From the NCBI RefSeq assembly GCF_011799805.1, contig NZ_WXUB01000003.1, positions 496,001 through 560,000 of the forward strand: a DNA stretch of 64,000 nucleotides, read 5' to 3'. The notes beneath the pieces were generated by a model, which was not told the origin of the DNA, made no database searches, and saw nothing but the letters and a program-made list of their open reading frames with translations. The stretch is from Maribellus sediminis. Lineage in GTDB: Bacteria; Bacteroidota; Bacteroidia; Bacteroidales; Prolixibacteraceae. Of the stretch, positions 1 through 8,182 are shown one piece after another (positions within the stretch are counted from its first letter, which is position 1; the number at the start of each line of letters is the position of its first letter). The translations under genes were made by a program, and so were the position numbers.

Positions 1-1
1 T

Positions 2-139
2 AATGGTTCGTTCCCTAAAATGGCAACCTTTTTTGCCCGCGAGAACAACCTGAGTGTAGAAGAGCTGGAGGAAATCCTGAAAATTACCGAGGCAGAACTG
101 AAGCGGACTAAAGAACAAAAGCCATGGAAACGTTTTTAA
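2..139 (+). CDS. BlaI/MecI-family transcriptional repressor, C-terminal fragment
   Basis: Only the last 45 codons are inside the window, open from its first bases and ending in TAA at 137-139. The tail reads GSFPKMATFFARENNLSVEE and then a charged, helical segment, which resembles the C-terminal dimerisation end of BlaI/MecI-type winged-helix repressors. The gene overlaps the start of the M56/BlaR1-type gene by 16 bases in another frame. This is the usual translationally coupled repressor-sensor arrangement and the strongest support for the call. In known systems the sensor's protease activity leads to loss of the repressor. The DNA-binding half lies left of the window, so the assignment rests on tail and context. 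Confidence 0.7.
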   Translation, partial: NGSFPKMATFFARENNLSVEELEEILKITEAELKRTKEQKPWKRF

Positions 140-1782
140 TTTACCTGTTAAATGCATCAGGAGGAATCGCCTTGTTTTACATGGTGTTCTGGTTCTTCCT
201 GAGGCACGAAACTTTTCATACGGCCAATCGGTGGTTTCTGATTGGCTCACTTGGTTTGGCCATTCTGTTACCGGCCATTCCGCTGCATTACAGCGTTCTT
301 GTTGAACCGAATTCAACAAGTAATGGCTTAAAAACCATTTCAGACTCCTTTAAAAACATTCCCGTTTTTACAGACACTGCTGAAACCACATCTTCAATCG
401 GATGGAAACAAGCGCTCCTGCTGGTATATGTTACCGGTGCGGCCATCTTTCTGCTACGGCTGCTTATTCAGACCTTCGTATTAATTCACCTTATGATAAA
501 ACACCACATTAAATCATTAAACGGTGTTCGCATCATCGAGAACGAAAAATACGGCCTCCCCTTTTCCTTCTTTAATATCATATTTATCAATCCGAAATTT
601 CACACACAGGACGACCTGCCGGAAATTCTGGCTCACGAAAAAGTGCACATTCGTGAGAATCACTGGTTCGACCTGCTTATAATAGAACTGTTAACAGTCA
701 TCTTTTGGTTCAATCCATTTATTTGGCTCTTTGAACGATCAATCAAACAAAACCACGAGTACCTGGCCGACAAAGGTGTTCTTGCGCAGGGACACACTGT
801 GGCTCGCTACCAGGCTTTATTAGTAAACCAGCTGATGGGCATGCAGATTATTGGAATTACCAACAACCTGAATTTTGCACTCAGCACAAATCGATTAAAA
901 ATGATGACGAAAAAGAAAACGCCCCGCTTGCTGGGCCTGAAATTTATGTGGGCACTGCCCGTACTTGCGCTGTTGTTGTATGCTTTTGCTGAACCGGAAT
1001 ATCAGCTTAAAGAATCGAGTTCCGCAGTGGCGGAGTCGGCAGTGAACTTGCCCGATAAAAATGAAAAAATGACAATTCACGGGAAAGTTGTTTCGAAAGA
1101 AACGGGAGAAGTAATTCCGGGTGCCTCAATTGTAATAAAAGGTACAAGTACCGGCACCGTTTCTGATCGGGATGGAACATTTACCCTGGTTGATGAAAAT
1201 CCTATAGTAAAAACTGATGGAAGTTTAAGTACCGAAGTTGTAGTTTCATTCGTCGGCATGCAAACCATTGTGAATACGCTTACAGCATCAGGTTCTGGTG
1301 TGGACAAAACAAAGTATACCTTCAAAATGGAAGATGCCGTACAGTTGCTTTACAATAAATCGTACTCGGGGGAACAATTGGTTCCACCACCGCCGCCACC
1401 ACCTCCTGCAAAGAAAGCTGCAAATGCAACAAATGGAGACGTTCCACCACCACCGCCACCACCGGTTAGCGGAGAAAAGGAAATGTTCTACATTGTTGAG
1501 GATATGCCAAAATATCCCGGAGGTTATGAGACCATGCAGGATTATATCGCGAAAATGCAACAGAAAATTGCCCAGGGAAAAGGAGTAAAAGGGAAAGCAA
1601 AAGTGGCCTTCACAGTAGACGCTGAAGGGAAAGTCAGCGACATTAAAGTGGTTGAACAAGACAACGACGGTGCCGCAAAAGGAGCTTATGTCATCGCGAA
1701 CAGTATGCCCGAATGGACACCGGGGAAACAACGTGGCAAAGCTGTTTCGGTAAAATACCTGCTACCTGTGGAATTTAAATAA
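124..1782 (+). CDS. M56 family (BlaR1-like) membrane peptidase fused to carboxypeptidase-regulatory-like and TonB C-terminal domains
   Basis: 552 residues. Membrane helices are visible near 4-24, 36-56 and 95-125, and another near 275-292. The zinc-protease motif HEKVH (His171, Glu172, His175) sits in the cytoplasmic loop, with a likely third ligand in NHEYLAD near 210-216, as in M56/BlaR1 sensors. After the last helix the periplasmic part has a carboxypeptidase-D-regulatory-like beta sandwich (about 318-390, with GTSTGTVSDRDGTF), two polyproline stretches (about 420-450) and a TonB C-terminal-like domain (about 455-552, starting near YPGGYETM). No penicillin-binding domain is present, so a beta-lactam signal should not be assumed. 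It overlaps the upstream BlaI-type gene. Inference: an envelope-signal sensor that cleaves or triggers loss of its repressor. The target genes are not visible here. Confidence 0.85.
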   Translation: METFLIYLLNASGGIALFYMVFWFFLRHETFHTANRWFLIGSLGLAILLPAIPLHYSVLVEPNSTSNGLKTISDSFKNIPVFTDTAETTSSIGWKQALLLVYVTGAAIFLLRLLIQTFVLIHLMIKHHIKSLNGVRIIENEKYGLPFSFFNIIFINPKFHTQDDLPEILAHEKVHIRENHWFDLLIIELLTVIFWFNPFIWLFERSIKQNHEYLADKGVLAQGHTVARYQALLVNQLMGMQIIGITNNLNFALSTNRLKMMTKKKTPRLLGLKFMWALPVLALLLYAFAEPEYQLKESSSAVAESAVNLPDKNEKMTIHGKVVSKETGEVIPGASIVIKGTSTGTVSDRDGTFTLVDENPIVKTDGSLSTEVVVSFVGMQTIVNTLTASGSGVDKTKYTFKMEDAVQLLYNKSYSGEQLVPPPPPPPPAKKAANATNGDVPPPPPPPVSGEKEMFYIVEDMPKYPGGYETMQDYIAKMQQKIAQGKGVKGKAKVAFTVDAEGKVSDIKVVEQDNDGAAKGAYVIANSMPEWTPGKQRGKAVSVKYLLPVEFK

Positions 1783-1807
1783 AACAGAAAACTATCGTAT
1801 AACCTAT

Positions 1808-1849
1808 TTCACCCGTTGATTTCCGTCAGCTGACGGATCACCGGGTGAA
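1808..1849. repeat. REP-like nested palindrome left of the RAYT remnant
   Basis: Outer arms TTCACCCG (1808-1815) and CGGGTGAA (1842-1849) are exact reverse complements and enclose a perfect 16-bp palindrome, TCCGTCAGCTGACGGA (1822-1837). The structure lies 25 bp after the BlaR1-like stop codon and just before the end of the RAYT pseudogene. REP palindromes next to their own RAYT gene are the known arrangement. The inner palindrome recurs at 58388, 61688 and 62418. Confidence 0.75.
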
Positions 1850-1855
1850 TTTCAT

Positions 1856-2482
1856 TTAAACCAAACCAAATTCCTGAATACAATTTAAATTTAACAAACT
1901 ACCTTTTCTTAATCCTATTACATCACGATATGAAGAAAATTCCCAATCTTCAGGTTGCTTAACCAATCTTCCGTATACCGGATTTGAATGAATAAAATCA
2001 AAACATACTTTTGGATAACTTCTCAATGGATCCTCAACATTTATAAGTGTTCCAAAACTTGAAGAAAACCAAGCCGGACTAATCTGAGAATTATCCGTCA
2101 AACATTTGGCTTTTGTAGACATTTGAAAGAGCGATCCTGTCCTGCTTTCCTGATTATTTATTGCGCGTGTGTATGAGCGAAGCATTATTCCAATCGAGTG
2201 GCTAAGATCATTTTTCGTATTTCCTTTTGTCCCCCATTTCACTCCATATTTATCTTTACTTTCTCCCGGAACAGGATCGAACTCCAATTCCGCACGTATT
2301 ACATAAATCATTAAATGAAAATGATTTGGCATCAGACACCAAGCTAGGATATCTGCGAATGGCAATATTCTGGTTCTGATCTTTTTTAGGAAGAAAAGAT
2401 AATTATCTCGCTTGAAAAAGATGTTTTATGAATTGTTTCCGCGATTATAAATATGGTAAATGTGATTGGATTCAAAATTCAT
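1856..2482 (-). pseudogene. REP-associated tyrosine transposase (RAYT), interrupted by an in-frame stop
   Basis: The reading frame starts with ATG at 2482 (MNFESNHIYHIYNRGNNS), meets TAA at 2428-2426 and continues in the same frame as NIFFKRDNYLFFLKKI and then LAWCLMPNHFHLMIYV. HFH is the two-histidine metal-binding motif of Y1 (HUH-type) transposases, and YHIYNRGNN is the usual RAYT N-terminus. Family members normally have a Gln or similar residue where the stop falls, so one C-to-T change (CAA to TAA) would explain it. Without the stop the product would be about 208 residues, normal for the family. The downstream ORF (from an internal Met at 2365) lacks the N-terminal strand. Known role: single-strand processing of REP palindromes, copies of which flank it. 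I infer it is inactive unless the stop is suppressed or restarted. Confidence 0.85.
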
Positions 2483-2532
2483 ACAAAACAGATTTAGTGC
2501 AATTTACAAAACCCATACTAAATATTTTATAA

Positions 2533-2545
2533 TTCACCGGGTGAA
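2533..2545. repeat. short palindrome right of the RAYT remnant
   Basis: TTCACC-G-GGTGAA is a 13-bp palindrome that shares CGGGTGAA with the outer arm at 1842-1849. The RAYT remnant is therefore bracketed by related sequences. A second TCAACCGGTGAA-like stretch follows at 2552-2562. The remaining bases up to 2615 hold the promoter region of the next gene; no clear -33/-7 pair was assigned. Confidence 0.5.
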
Positions 2546-2615
2546 CTGAAGTCAACCGGTGAAAGTCCGATATGCATGAATATTTTTCTTAATTTGAACA
2601 ATCATTTTCATACGT

Positions 2616-3185
2616 ATGCATACCAAATATTTTGAAACCGATAGCGAATGGGAAAACTGGTTGCAGGAAAACCAGGATAAAGAGACCGAACTATGGCTGG
2701 TATATTACAAGAAACACACCGGCAAGCCAAGCATCGCTTATGAAGACTCGGTGAAAACAGCGCTTTGTTATGGATGGATCGACGGTTTGGTAAAGCGCAT
2801 CGACGATGAATGTTATGCCCGTAAATTCACGCCGCGAAATGCGAAAAGCCAATGGTCGGAATCGAACAAAAAGCGCATTGCCGAGCTGACGAAAGCCGGC
2901 AGAATGCAAGCCGCAGGACTAAAACTGGTGGAAGCCGCCAAACTAAACGGCAACTGGGACAAGGTGATTGCCCGGCCTGAAATAGATCTTTCGTTACCGC
3001 CTGAATTTGAAGAAGCGCTGAAAAACAATCCGAATGCATCAGCGTACTATCAGGGTTTAAACGAACGACATCAGAAAGAATACCTGATGTGGATAAAAAT
3101 GGCAAAACGTACCGAGACCAAACAAAAAAGAACCCGGAAAGCGATCCGGCTTTTGGAATCAGGACAAAAACTAGGGTTAAAATAA
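2616..3185 (+). CDS. YdeI/OmdA-type protein
   Basis: 189 residues, cytosolic, no signal peptide. The N-terminal half carries the family pattern seen as WLVYYKKHTGKPSIAYEDSV, ALCYGWIDGL and RKFTPRNAKSQWS. The C-terminal half is basic and helical (MAKRTETKQKRTRKAIRLLE). Proteins of this family (bacteriocin-protection, YdeI/OmpD-associated) are widespread, and their biochemical role is poorly defined. It is a single gene, convergent with the minus-strand operon ending at 3201 (15 bp apart). The ATG at 2616 gives the full family length. Family call is confident, function is not. Confidence 0.85.
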   Translation: MHTKYFETDSEWENWLQENQDKETELWLVYYKKHTGKPSIAYEDSVKTALCYGWIDGLVKRIDDECYARKFTPRNAKSQWSESNKKRIAELTKAGRMQAAGLKLVEAAKLNGNWDKVIARPEIDLSLPPEFEEALKNNPNASAYYQGLNERHQKEYLMWIKMAKRTETKQKRTRKAIRLLESGQKLGLK

Positions 3186-3200
3186 GCAGGTTACTACAGT

Positions 3201-4073
3201 TTACCCGGAGATCATCTCATTAAAAATATCCAGTTGCTCTTTCATGGCAGCAATGCGGTCGGCCGGTGAGGTGCGGGCTTCCAGCAAAATCCAGCCATCG
3301 TACTTCATTTCAACAAACAAATTCATCAGTTGCTGATAAGGATAGTTGCCCACATTTAGCTCACGAATATGCACAGTATCGCCAAAGTACTTTTTCACCG
3401 AATTAAAATTGGCTTCCAAACCCGGTGGCAGTAAATCCTGCTCGTTACAATTCCAGCACATTTTTACACTTTTCTCGGTTACCTGTTCAAAAATGGCTTT
3501 CATGTTTGGTATCTCCTGCGAAACATTACCATGCACTTCTACGCGAATTACCTGCCCCAAATCTTTCGCAGCTTTACCGCACTCGTTTAAAGCGGCTGCA
3601 ATTTGTGAAATGGTTTTTTCTCGTGGTACTTCGGTTGGAATACCGTTTGGTTTCACTTTTACACCGGTGGCACCAATATCGGCGCATAATTTCAGGTATT
3701 CAATTGTATCCTGAATATTCTTTTTTACAAGGTTCTGATCAACGTGGTGATAATCGAAGTTTGATCCGTAGCCAACACAAGTAACCGGACTGTCGGCAAA
3801 CCGTTTTTTAACTTCACGCCGCTCATTCTGGCTCAACGCTGTTTCAACTCCGTGGGCATGTTCCGTACGAAGTTCAACCCCCATAAAACCTGTCTTTTCG
3901 CAATTTGCAATTAGGGTTGGCAAATCCCAGTCTTTTCCCCATTGGTAGGTTACCAAACCGAGTTTCATTTTTGATTTTTTGCTGGCAGCAAGTACCGAAA
4001 CAGGATTAACAAGAGTTAATCCCGTTCCTGCAAGTAAACTATTCTGTATAAATTTTCTTCTTGACTGATTCAT
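3201..4073 (-). CDS. sugar phosphate isomerase/epimerase-like TIM-barrel protein with Tat-like signal
   Basis: 290 residues. The N-terminus has a twin-arginine-like signal (SRRKFIQNSLLAGTGLTLV), so export to the periplasm is likely. The rest matches the xylose-isomerase-like TIM barrel (AP-endonuclease 2 superfamily): KLGLVTYQWG, GVELRTEHAHG, VRVEVHGN, MCWNCNEQD, HIRELNVG and ending GWILLEARTSP. Glu/His/Asp residues in these strands are the expected metal ligands. It is the third gene of an operon behind a PmoA-like protein and a Gfo/Idh/MocA oxidoreductase (16 and 7 bp gaps), a combination often seen in Bacteroidota for unusual sugar or sugar-ether breakdown. The actual substrate cannot be told from sequence. 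Confidence 0.85.
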   Translation of the reverse strand: MNQSRRKFIQNSLLAGTGLTLVNPVSVLAASKKSKMKLGLVTYQWGKDWDLPTLIANCEKTGFMGVELRTEHAHGVETALSQNERREVKKRFADSPVTCVGYGSNFDYHHVDQNLVKKNIQDTIEYLKLCADIGATGVKVKPNGIPTEVPREKTISQIAAALNECGKAAKDLGQVIRVEVHGNVSQEIPNMKAIFEQVTEKSVKMCWNCNEQDLLPPGLEANFNSVKKYFGDTVHIRELNVGNYPYQQLMNLFVEMKYDGWILLEARTSPADRIAAMKEQLDIFNEMISG

Positions 4074-4089
4074 AAGGCTTTTCTATAAG

Positions 4090-5151
4090 TTACATGCCTG
4101 CAAAGGTATCGGCAAGCTCATTAATCTGATCGTCGTTTAAATCCTCGCCGGCAACAACCAGCCTGTACTTAAAGGTAACCGATTCTCCTTTTTTCAGGCT
4201 GAAATTAAGCTCCTTTTCACCATTCGAAAACACTTTTTGTCCGAGTGGATTAGCAGCAAATAAGCCATAATCACGGGCATGCCAACAGGTTGGGTATCCT
4301 ACATTTTCGGGATGGTCAATAATTACCAGGGCAACAGGTTCTCCATTTATCGTGCCCGACAACTTCATCCAACGGCCTCGGGTTCCCCAAACTTCCTTAC
4401 CCTCAACACCTTCTGAACTTCGATAATTCCCTGTTATATCAGTGTTATCCATATTCTGGACTTCGGTTACCACTCCATGCGAATCAAGCAGTTTTGTCGG
4501 ACTATTGGTTGGGAGTTCCAGTTCTCGCGCCACACGAATAGCAAACATTCCCTCTTTATTGTCGGTGAATTTAACCTCGTCAACCTGTGCTTTTAAAGTT
4601 GTTGTCCTATCGATAATACGCAAATTGCCTTTCACTCGAAATGTAAAGCTTGTATAATCATCGAGTAAAACCTGATTATCTGGAGACTTCCATTCGGCTT
4701 CGGTTTCCAAAATCGCTTTATCTTTTTCGCTTTTTGCACTTTTTATTGCCTTTTGAAAAATTCGGCCGTAACTACTTCTGTTCTCAGCCGGAATAGCTTC
4801 CGAGTTGTTCCAGAAATCGAGTCCGTTAACATTGCCATAATTCAGCCAAACACCTACGTGGTGAGGATGATCCGTACGATCGCCTTCCTTATTTATTAAG
4901 GGATAACTCCGGGTAAGCATGTTCCCTGCAGGCGACATAACCGGCCATAAAACAGGTTTCATAATGTTATCCGGATAGATATATGTAGTAAACAATGTCC
5001 CATCAATATTCACATCCACCTTCTTAGCTGCATTGTCAACATTCAATTGAATGGTTGGCTGACTATTGCAACTACTTATAAGGAAGAACAAAACTGCTGT
5101 TCCGAACAAAAACAGTATTTGTCGGATTTTTATTCTAAAGTAAGTCTTCAT
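4090..5151 (-). CDS. PmoA-like (DUF6807) lipoprotein
   Basis: 353 residues. The signal peptide ends in a lipobox (FLISSC, Cys about residue 28), predicting a lipid-anchored periplasmic or outer-membrane protein. The body shows family hallmarks: LWPVMSPAGNMLTRSYPL, HPHHVGVWLNYGNVNGLDFW, RGRWMKLSGTINGEP, IIDHPENVGYPTCWHARDYG and a C-terminal FSLKKGESVTFKYRL. The family was named from similarity to a 'methane oxygenase PmoA' entry, but these proteins are not membrane monooxygenases; they appear in polysaccharide-use loci with Gfo/Idh/MocA oxidoreductases, as here. Its reaction is not established. It is the middle gene of the operon. Confidence 0.8.
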   Translation of the reverse strand: MKTYFRIKIRQILFLFGTAVLFFLISSCNSQPTIQLNVDNAAKKVDVNIDGTLFTTYIYPDNIMKPVLWPVMSPAGNMLTRSYPLINKEGDRTDHPHHVGVWLNYGNVNGLDFWNNSEAIPAENRSSYGRIFQKAIKSAKSEKDKAILETEAEWKSPDNQVLLDDYTSFTFRVKGNLRIIDRTTTLKAQVDEVKFTDNKEGMFAIRVARELELPTNSPTKLLDSHGVVTEVQNMDNTDITGNYRSSEGVEGKEVWGTRGRWMKLSGTINGEPVALVIIDHPENVGYPTCWHARDYGLFAANPLGQKVFSNGEKELNFSLKKGESVTFKYRLVVAGEDLNDDQINELADTFAGM

Positions 5152-5158
5152 TATTTAT

Positions 5159-6496
5159 CTATACTATGTTTGGAACTTCGAATCCTTCACGATAATTACG
5201 GCTAAGCATTTCGTCAGCTTCCGGATCGTTAACAAAATGCTCTGCCTGCGGATTAAAGGTTAACACCTTACCCATCCGATAGGCAATATTTCCAAGATGT
5301 GCCAGTCCTGATGACAAATGTGCGGTTTCAACAGGGGCATTTAAAATACTGGCATCATGTTCTCTTACTGCTTGAATAAAGTTTGCAAAGTGGCCATCGG
5401 TACCACCTGCTCCCCTGTCAATTCCTGAGGCTGCTATACCACCATCGTCTCCCGAAATACCGGGTTCGCGATTTTGACCAAGATAGGTTTTAAATTTATC
5501 GTATCCATCAACCACCAATATACCTTTATCGCCATAGAAAATGTTTCCAACTTCAGCACCTTCTTCGGAATTCGTACACCACGGACGTACTTCAAATTGA
5601 ATAATTTTATTTTCTTCGGGATAATGATAAACCGATGTTAAAACTTCAGGTACCTCTTTGCAATCGTCCCATAAAAATTTACCGCCCATCGATGTGATCT
5701 TTGTAGGCAGGCCAACATCCAGTCCCCACATACAAAGGTCGGTTTCGTGAATTCCCTGGTTGCCCACATCACCGTTTCCATAGTCCCAATGCCAATGCCA
5801 GTTATAGTGTACCAAATTTCTGGTAAACGGCCGCATTGGCGCCGGACCGGTCCAAAGGTTGTAATCCAAACCATCAGGAACGGGCGAAAATCCCTGGTCG
5901 CCTATATCCGGCCTCCAGCGAAATACCAGCCCGCGTGACATATACACCCTCCCAATATATCCTTCGCGCAATAACTGTATAGCCTGATTAACAGCCGGCG
6001 AACTTCTAAGCTGAACACCATGCTGCACAATGCGGTCGTATTTATGCACCGCCTCAACCATTTTCCGGCCCTCCCAAATATTATGCGAACCCGGTTTTTC
6101 CACATAACAATCCTTACCTGCCTGGCAAGCCCAAATAACTGATAGAGCATGCCAGTGATTTGGTGTGGCAATGCTTACCACATCTATATCTTTATCATCG
6201 AAAACCCGACGCAAATCCTGTACAAGACTAACATCTTTGTTGTATTTCTCTTTAAAAGCTTTTTGACGCTCTTGCAGAACATTCATGTCAGGATCGCACA
6301 AAGTTGTTACCTGCACATTTTCCTGATTCATCAGTCCTGAAACATGGGCTTTCCCGCGACCGTTAAGGCCAAGTACAGCCGCATTAATTCGGTCGTTTGC
6401 TCCAAAAACATTGGCCGAAATTAAGGTAGGAGCTACAATAGCTGCCGAACCTGCAACAGTGGTTTTTTTAATAAATGATCTCCTTGATTCTTTCAT
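5159..6496 (-). CDS. Gfo/Idh/MocA family oxidoreductase with Tat signal
   Basis: 445 residues. A twin-arginine signal (SRRSFIKKTTVAGSAAIVA) predicts export of a folded, cofactor-loaded enzyme. The Rossmann fold begins at INAAVLGLNGRGKAH, and the family motif is EKPGSHNIWEGRKM (the EKP lysine is the usual catalytic or cofactor-proximal residue). The C-terminal alpha/beta domain includes NWHWHWDYGNGDVGNQGIHE, a His/Asp-rich stretch common in exported members. It is the first gene of the three-gene operon. Expected role is NAD(P)-dependent oxidation or reduction of a sugar-derived substrate, possibly using a tightly bound cofactor in the periplasm as in glucose-fructose oxidoreductase. Substrate unknown. 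Confidence 0.88.
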   Translation of the reverse strand: MKESRRSFIKKTTVAGSAAIVAPTLISANVFGANDRINAAVLGLNGRGKAHVSGLMNQENVQVTTLCDPDMNVLQERQKAFKEKYNKDVSLVQDLRRVFDDKDIDVVSIATPNHWHALSVIWACQAGKDCYVEKPGSHNIWEGRKMVEAVHKYDRIVQHGVQLRSSPAVNQAIQLLREGYIGRVYMSRGLVFRWRPDIGDQGFSPVPDGLDYNLWTGPAPMRPFTRNLVHYNWHWHWDYGNGDVGNQGIHETDLCMWGLDVGLPTKITSMGGKFLWDDCKEVPEVLTSVYHYPEENKIIQFEVRPWCTNSEEGAEVGNIFYGDKGILVVDGYDKFKTYLGQNREPGISGDDGGIAASGIDRGAGGTDGHFANFIQAVREHDASILNAPVETAHLSSGLAHLGNIAYRMGKVLTFNPQAEHFVNDPEADEMLSRNYREGFEVPNIV

Positions 6497-6652
6497 TTTT
6501 AGTTGGCTTAAGTTATAAATACGCCGTTAACGCTAACGAACAACTAAAAATAATGAGATTTACTTTATTTCTGTTGGAAATGGATATGTCATTAAGCATT
6601 TGGGGATGCAAAATTTGACCGTAATTTACTGTTGAATTTCTATTGACTTTCA

Positions 6653-6689
6653 GAAAAAAAGAAAGGTCGGTAAAGCTACCAACCTTTTC
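6653..6689 (-). terminator. rho-independent terminator of the maltose catabolic operon
   Basis: Read on the minus strand, GAAAAGGTTGGTA pairs across AGCT with TACCGACCTTTC and is followed by a run of T. It stands about 120 bp after the stop codon of the last gene of the minus-strand amylase operon. The stem is long and the T-tract clear. Confidence 0.75.
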
Positions 6690-6809
6690 TCAAATCAACC
6701 TAAACCTAAACTAAACCAAAAACCAAACCATCTTATGATGGCGAGATTGTATTCTCGTGATAGTAAAACAAATGTTCTTTAAAAAAGGTTTAGACCGATT
6801 ATAAAAATT
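6690..6809 (-). other. 3' untranslated region with TTTAGGTTTAGG-rich tract and two small hairpins
   Basis: Between the amylase stop and the terminator the minus strand holds CCATC-ttat-GATGG, CGAGA-attaca-TCTCG-like pairs, and a GT/T-rich tract with repeated TTTAGG and TTTGG units. No ORF. The tract may hold the transcript open for termination or bind RNA; this is inference. Between 6497 and 6652 lies the leader of the Gfo/Idh operon, with no clear motif assigned. Confidence 0.4.
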
Positions 6810-8171
6810 TTAGTTTTTTATCAGAATTTTGTAATCCCATGGATCCAAAGTGAAGTTGGCATTGGCATCCAGCGTAATTTCACCACCAGCAAAATACGAG
6901 GAATAGACACCTGCTTCGCTTTCAACTGTACCAGCTAATGGCTCTGCTGAAAGGTTCATAACAACAAGTACCGAATTTCCTTCTTTTTCGCGTGTGAATG
7001 CAAGCAGTTTTTCAGGAGCAGAAGTTTCAAGGAATTCGATTTCGCCACCGGCTTCACCATTCCAGAGTGCAGGATTTTCCTGCTTCAGATCGATGAGTTG
7101 CTTATAAAGTTCGGTCATCGAAGGATCGCGGTTCCAATCGATTTCGTCTTTTTCAAAAAATTCAAGCCTTTTATCCAGACCGGCTTCCTGACCACTGTAA
7201 ACCAACGGCATTCCGGGAATGGTAAACGAAAGTACCGCAAAAGTTTTTACAGCATCGCCCAAACGTTCGTAGGCCGTTCCGTTCCAGCTGTTTTCGTCGT
7301 GATTGGAGGTAAACTGCAGCGGATACGTTCCGAACGGATAAGTGGAATCAACCTGTGCAAAGTAAGTTTTAATATCATCCACCGATTTTTCACCACTGTA
7401 AATTTCGTTCATATAGTGGTGCATGGTCCAACCGTAGTTGCAATCAAAAGCCATGTTCAGCAAATCGAGGTGATCCTGATCTTCGGCCTGCATAAAAACC
7501 GGTTTTATTTCGTCGAGTGAAGCACGTGCTTCTTCCCAGAAATCTGTTGGAACACCACCGGCATAGTCGCAGCGGTAACCATCAATGTCGGCTTCGGCTA
7601 CCCAATATTCCATGGCATCGATCATGGCAGCCCGCATTTCCTCATTGTCGTAATTCAAATCGGCCACATCACTCCAATCGGGATTTGGAGGTAGTACATT
7701 GCCCAGCGAATCCAGGGTGTACCAGTCTTTGTGTTCGCTCATCCAAACATTGTCCCACGAAGTATGGTTGGCCACACAATCGATCAGCACTTTATATCCC
7801 ATCTCGTGCGCCTGTTTTACCAACGATTTAAAATCTTCAAATGTCCCGAATTCGGGATTCACTGCTTTATAATCCTGAATGGAATAATACGAACCCAGCG
7901 TTCCTTTACGATTCTCTTTTCCAATAGGATGAATAGGCATAAACCAAAGAATTTCAACCCCCAGTTCTTGCAGGCGTGGAAGATGCGTGGCGAATGCATT
8001 AAACGTTCCTTCGGGGGTGAATTGCCGCACGTTAACCTCGTACATTACGGCATCGTCGCTCCAGGCCAGTGGATTTTCATCGACAACGGGTGCCGTTGTT
8101 TTTTGGGTTGAATTTGAACAGGCTCCCACTACAAAAGCCAGTACAATTAAGATGGAATAATATTGTTTCAT
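6810..8171 (-). CDS. GH13 alpha-amylase family lipoprotein
   Basis: 453 residues. The signal ends in VVGACSN (lipobox), so the enzyme is lipid-anchored. All four GH13 regions are visible: DCVANHTS (region I), DGYRCDYAGG (region II, catalytic Asp nucleophile), PVFMQAEDQ (region III, Glu acid/base) and FTSNHDEN (region IV). There is a short C-terminal beta domain. No N-terminal extra domain. It is the last of four genes in the minus-strand operon (transporter, GH65, GH13, GH13), 11 bp after the preceding gene. Likely role: hydrolysis of maltodextrins at the cell surface or in the periplasm. Exact linkage specificity cannot be read from sequence. Confidence 0.92.
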   Translation of the reverse strand: MKQYYSILIVLAFVVGACSNSTQKTTAPVVDENPLAWSDDAVMYEVNVRQFTPEGTFNAFATHLPRLQELGVEILWFMPIHPIGKENRKGTLGSYYSIQDYKAVNPEFGTFEDFKSLVKQAHEMGYKVLIDCVANHTSWDNVWMSEHKDWYTLDSLGNVLPPNPDWSDVADLNYDNEEMRAAMIDAMEYWVAEADIDGYRCDYAGGVPTDFWEEARASLDEIKPVFMQAEDQDHLDLLNMAFDCNYGWTMHHYMNEIYSGEKSVDDIKTYFAQVDSTYPFGTYPLQFTSNHDENSWNGTAYERLGDAVKTFAVLSFTIPGMPLVYSGQEAGLDKRLEFFEKDEIDWNRDPSMTELYKQLIDLKQENPALWNGEAGGEIEFLETSAPEKLLAFTREKEGNSVLVVMNLSAEPLAGTVESEAGVYSSYFAGGEITLDANANFTLDPWDYKILIKN

Positions 8172-8182
8172 TTCTTATGATT

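Noticed and set aside
1288-1731. Long ORF antisense to the BlaR1-like gene
   Set aside because: It arises from the complement of the proline-rich coding (CCACC repeats give Trp/Arg runs) and has no family resemblance.
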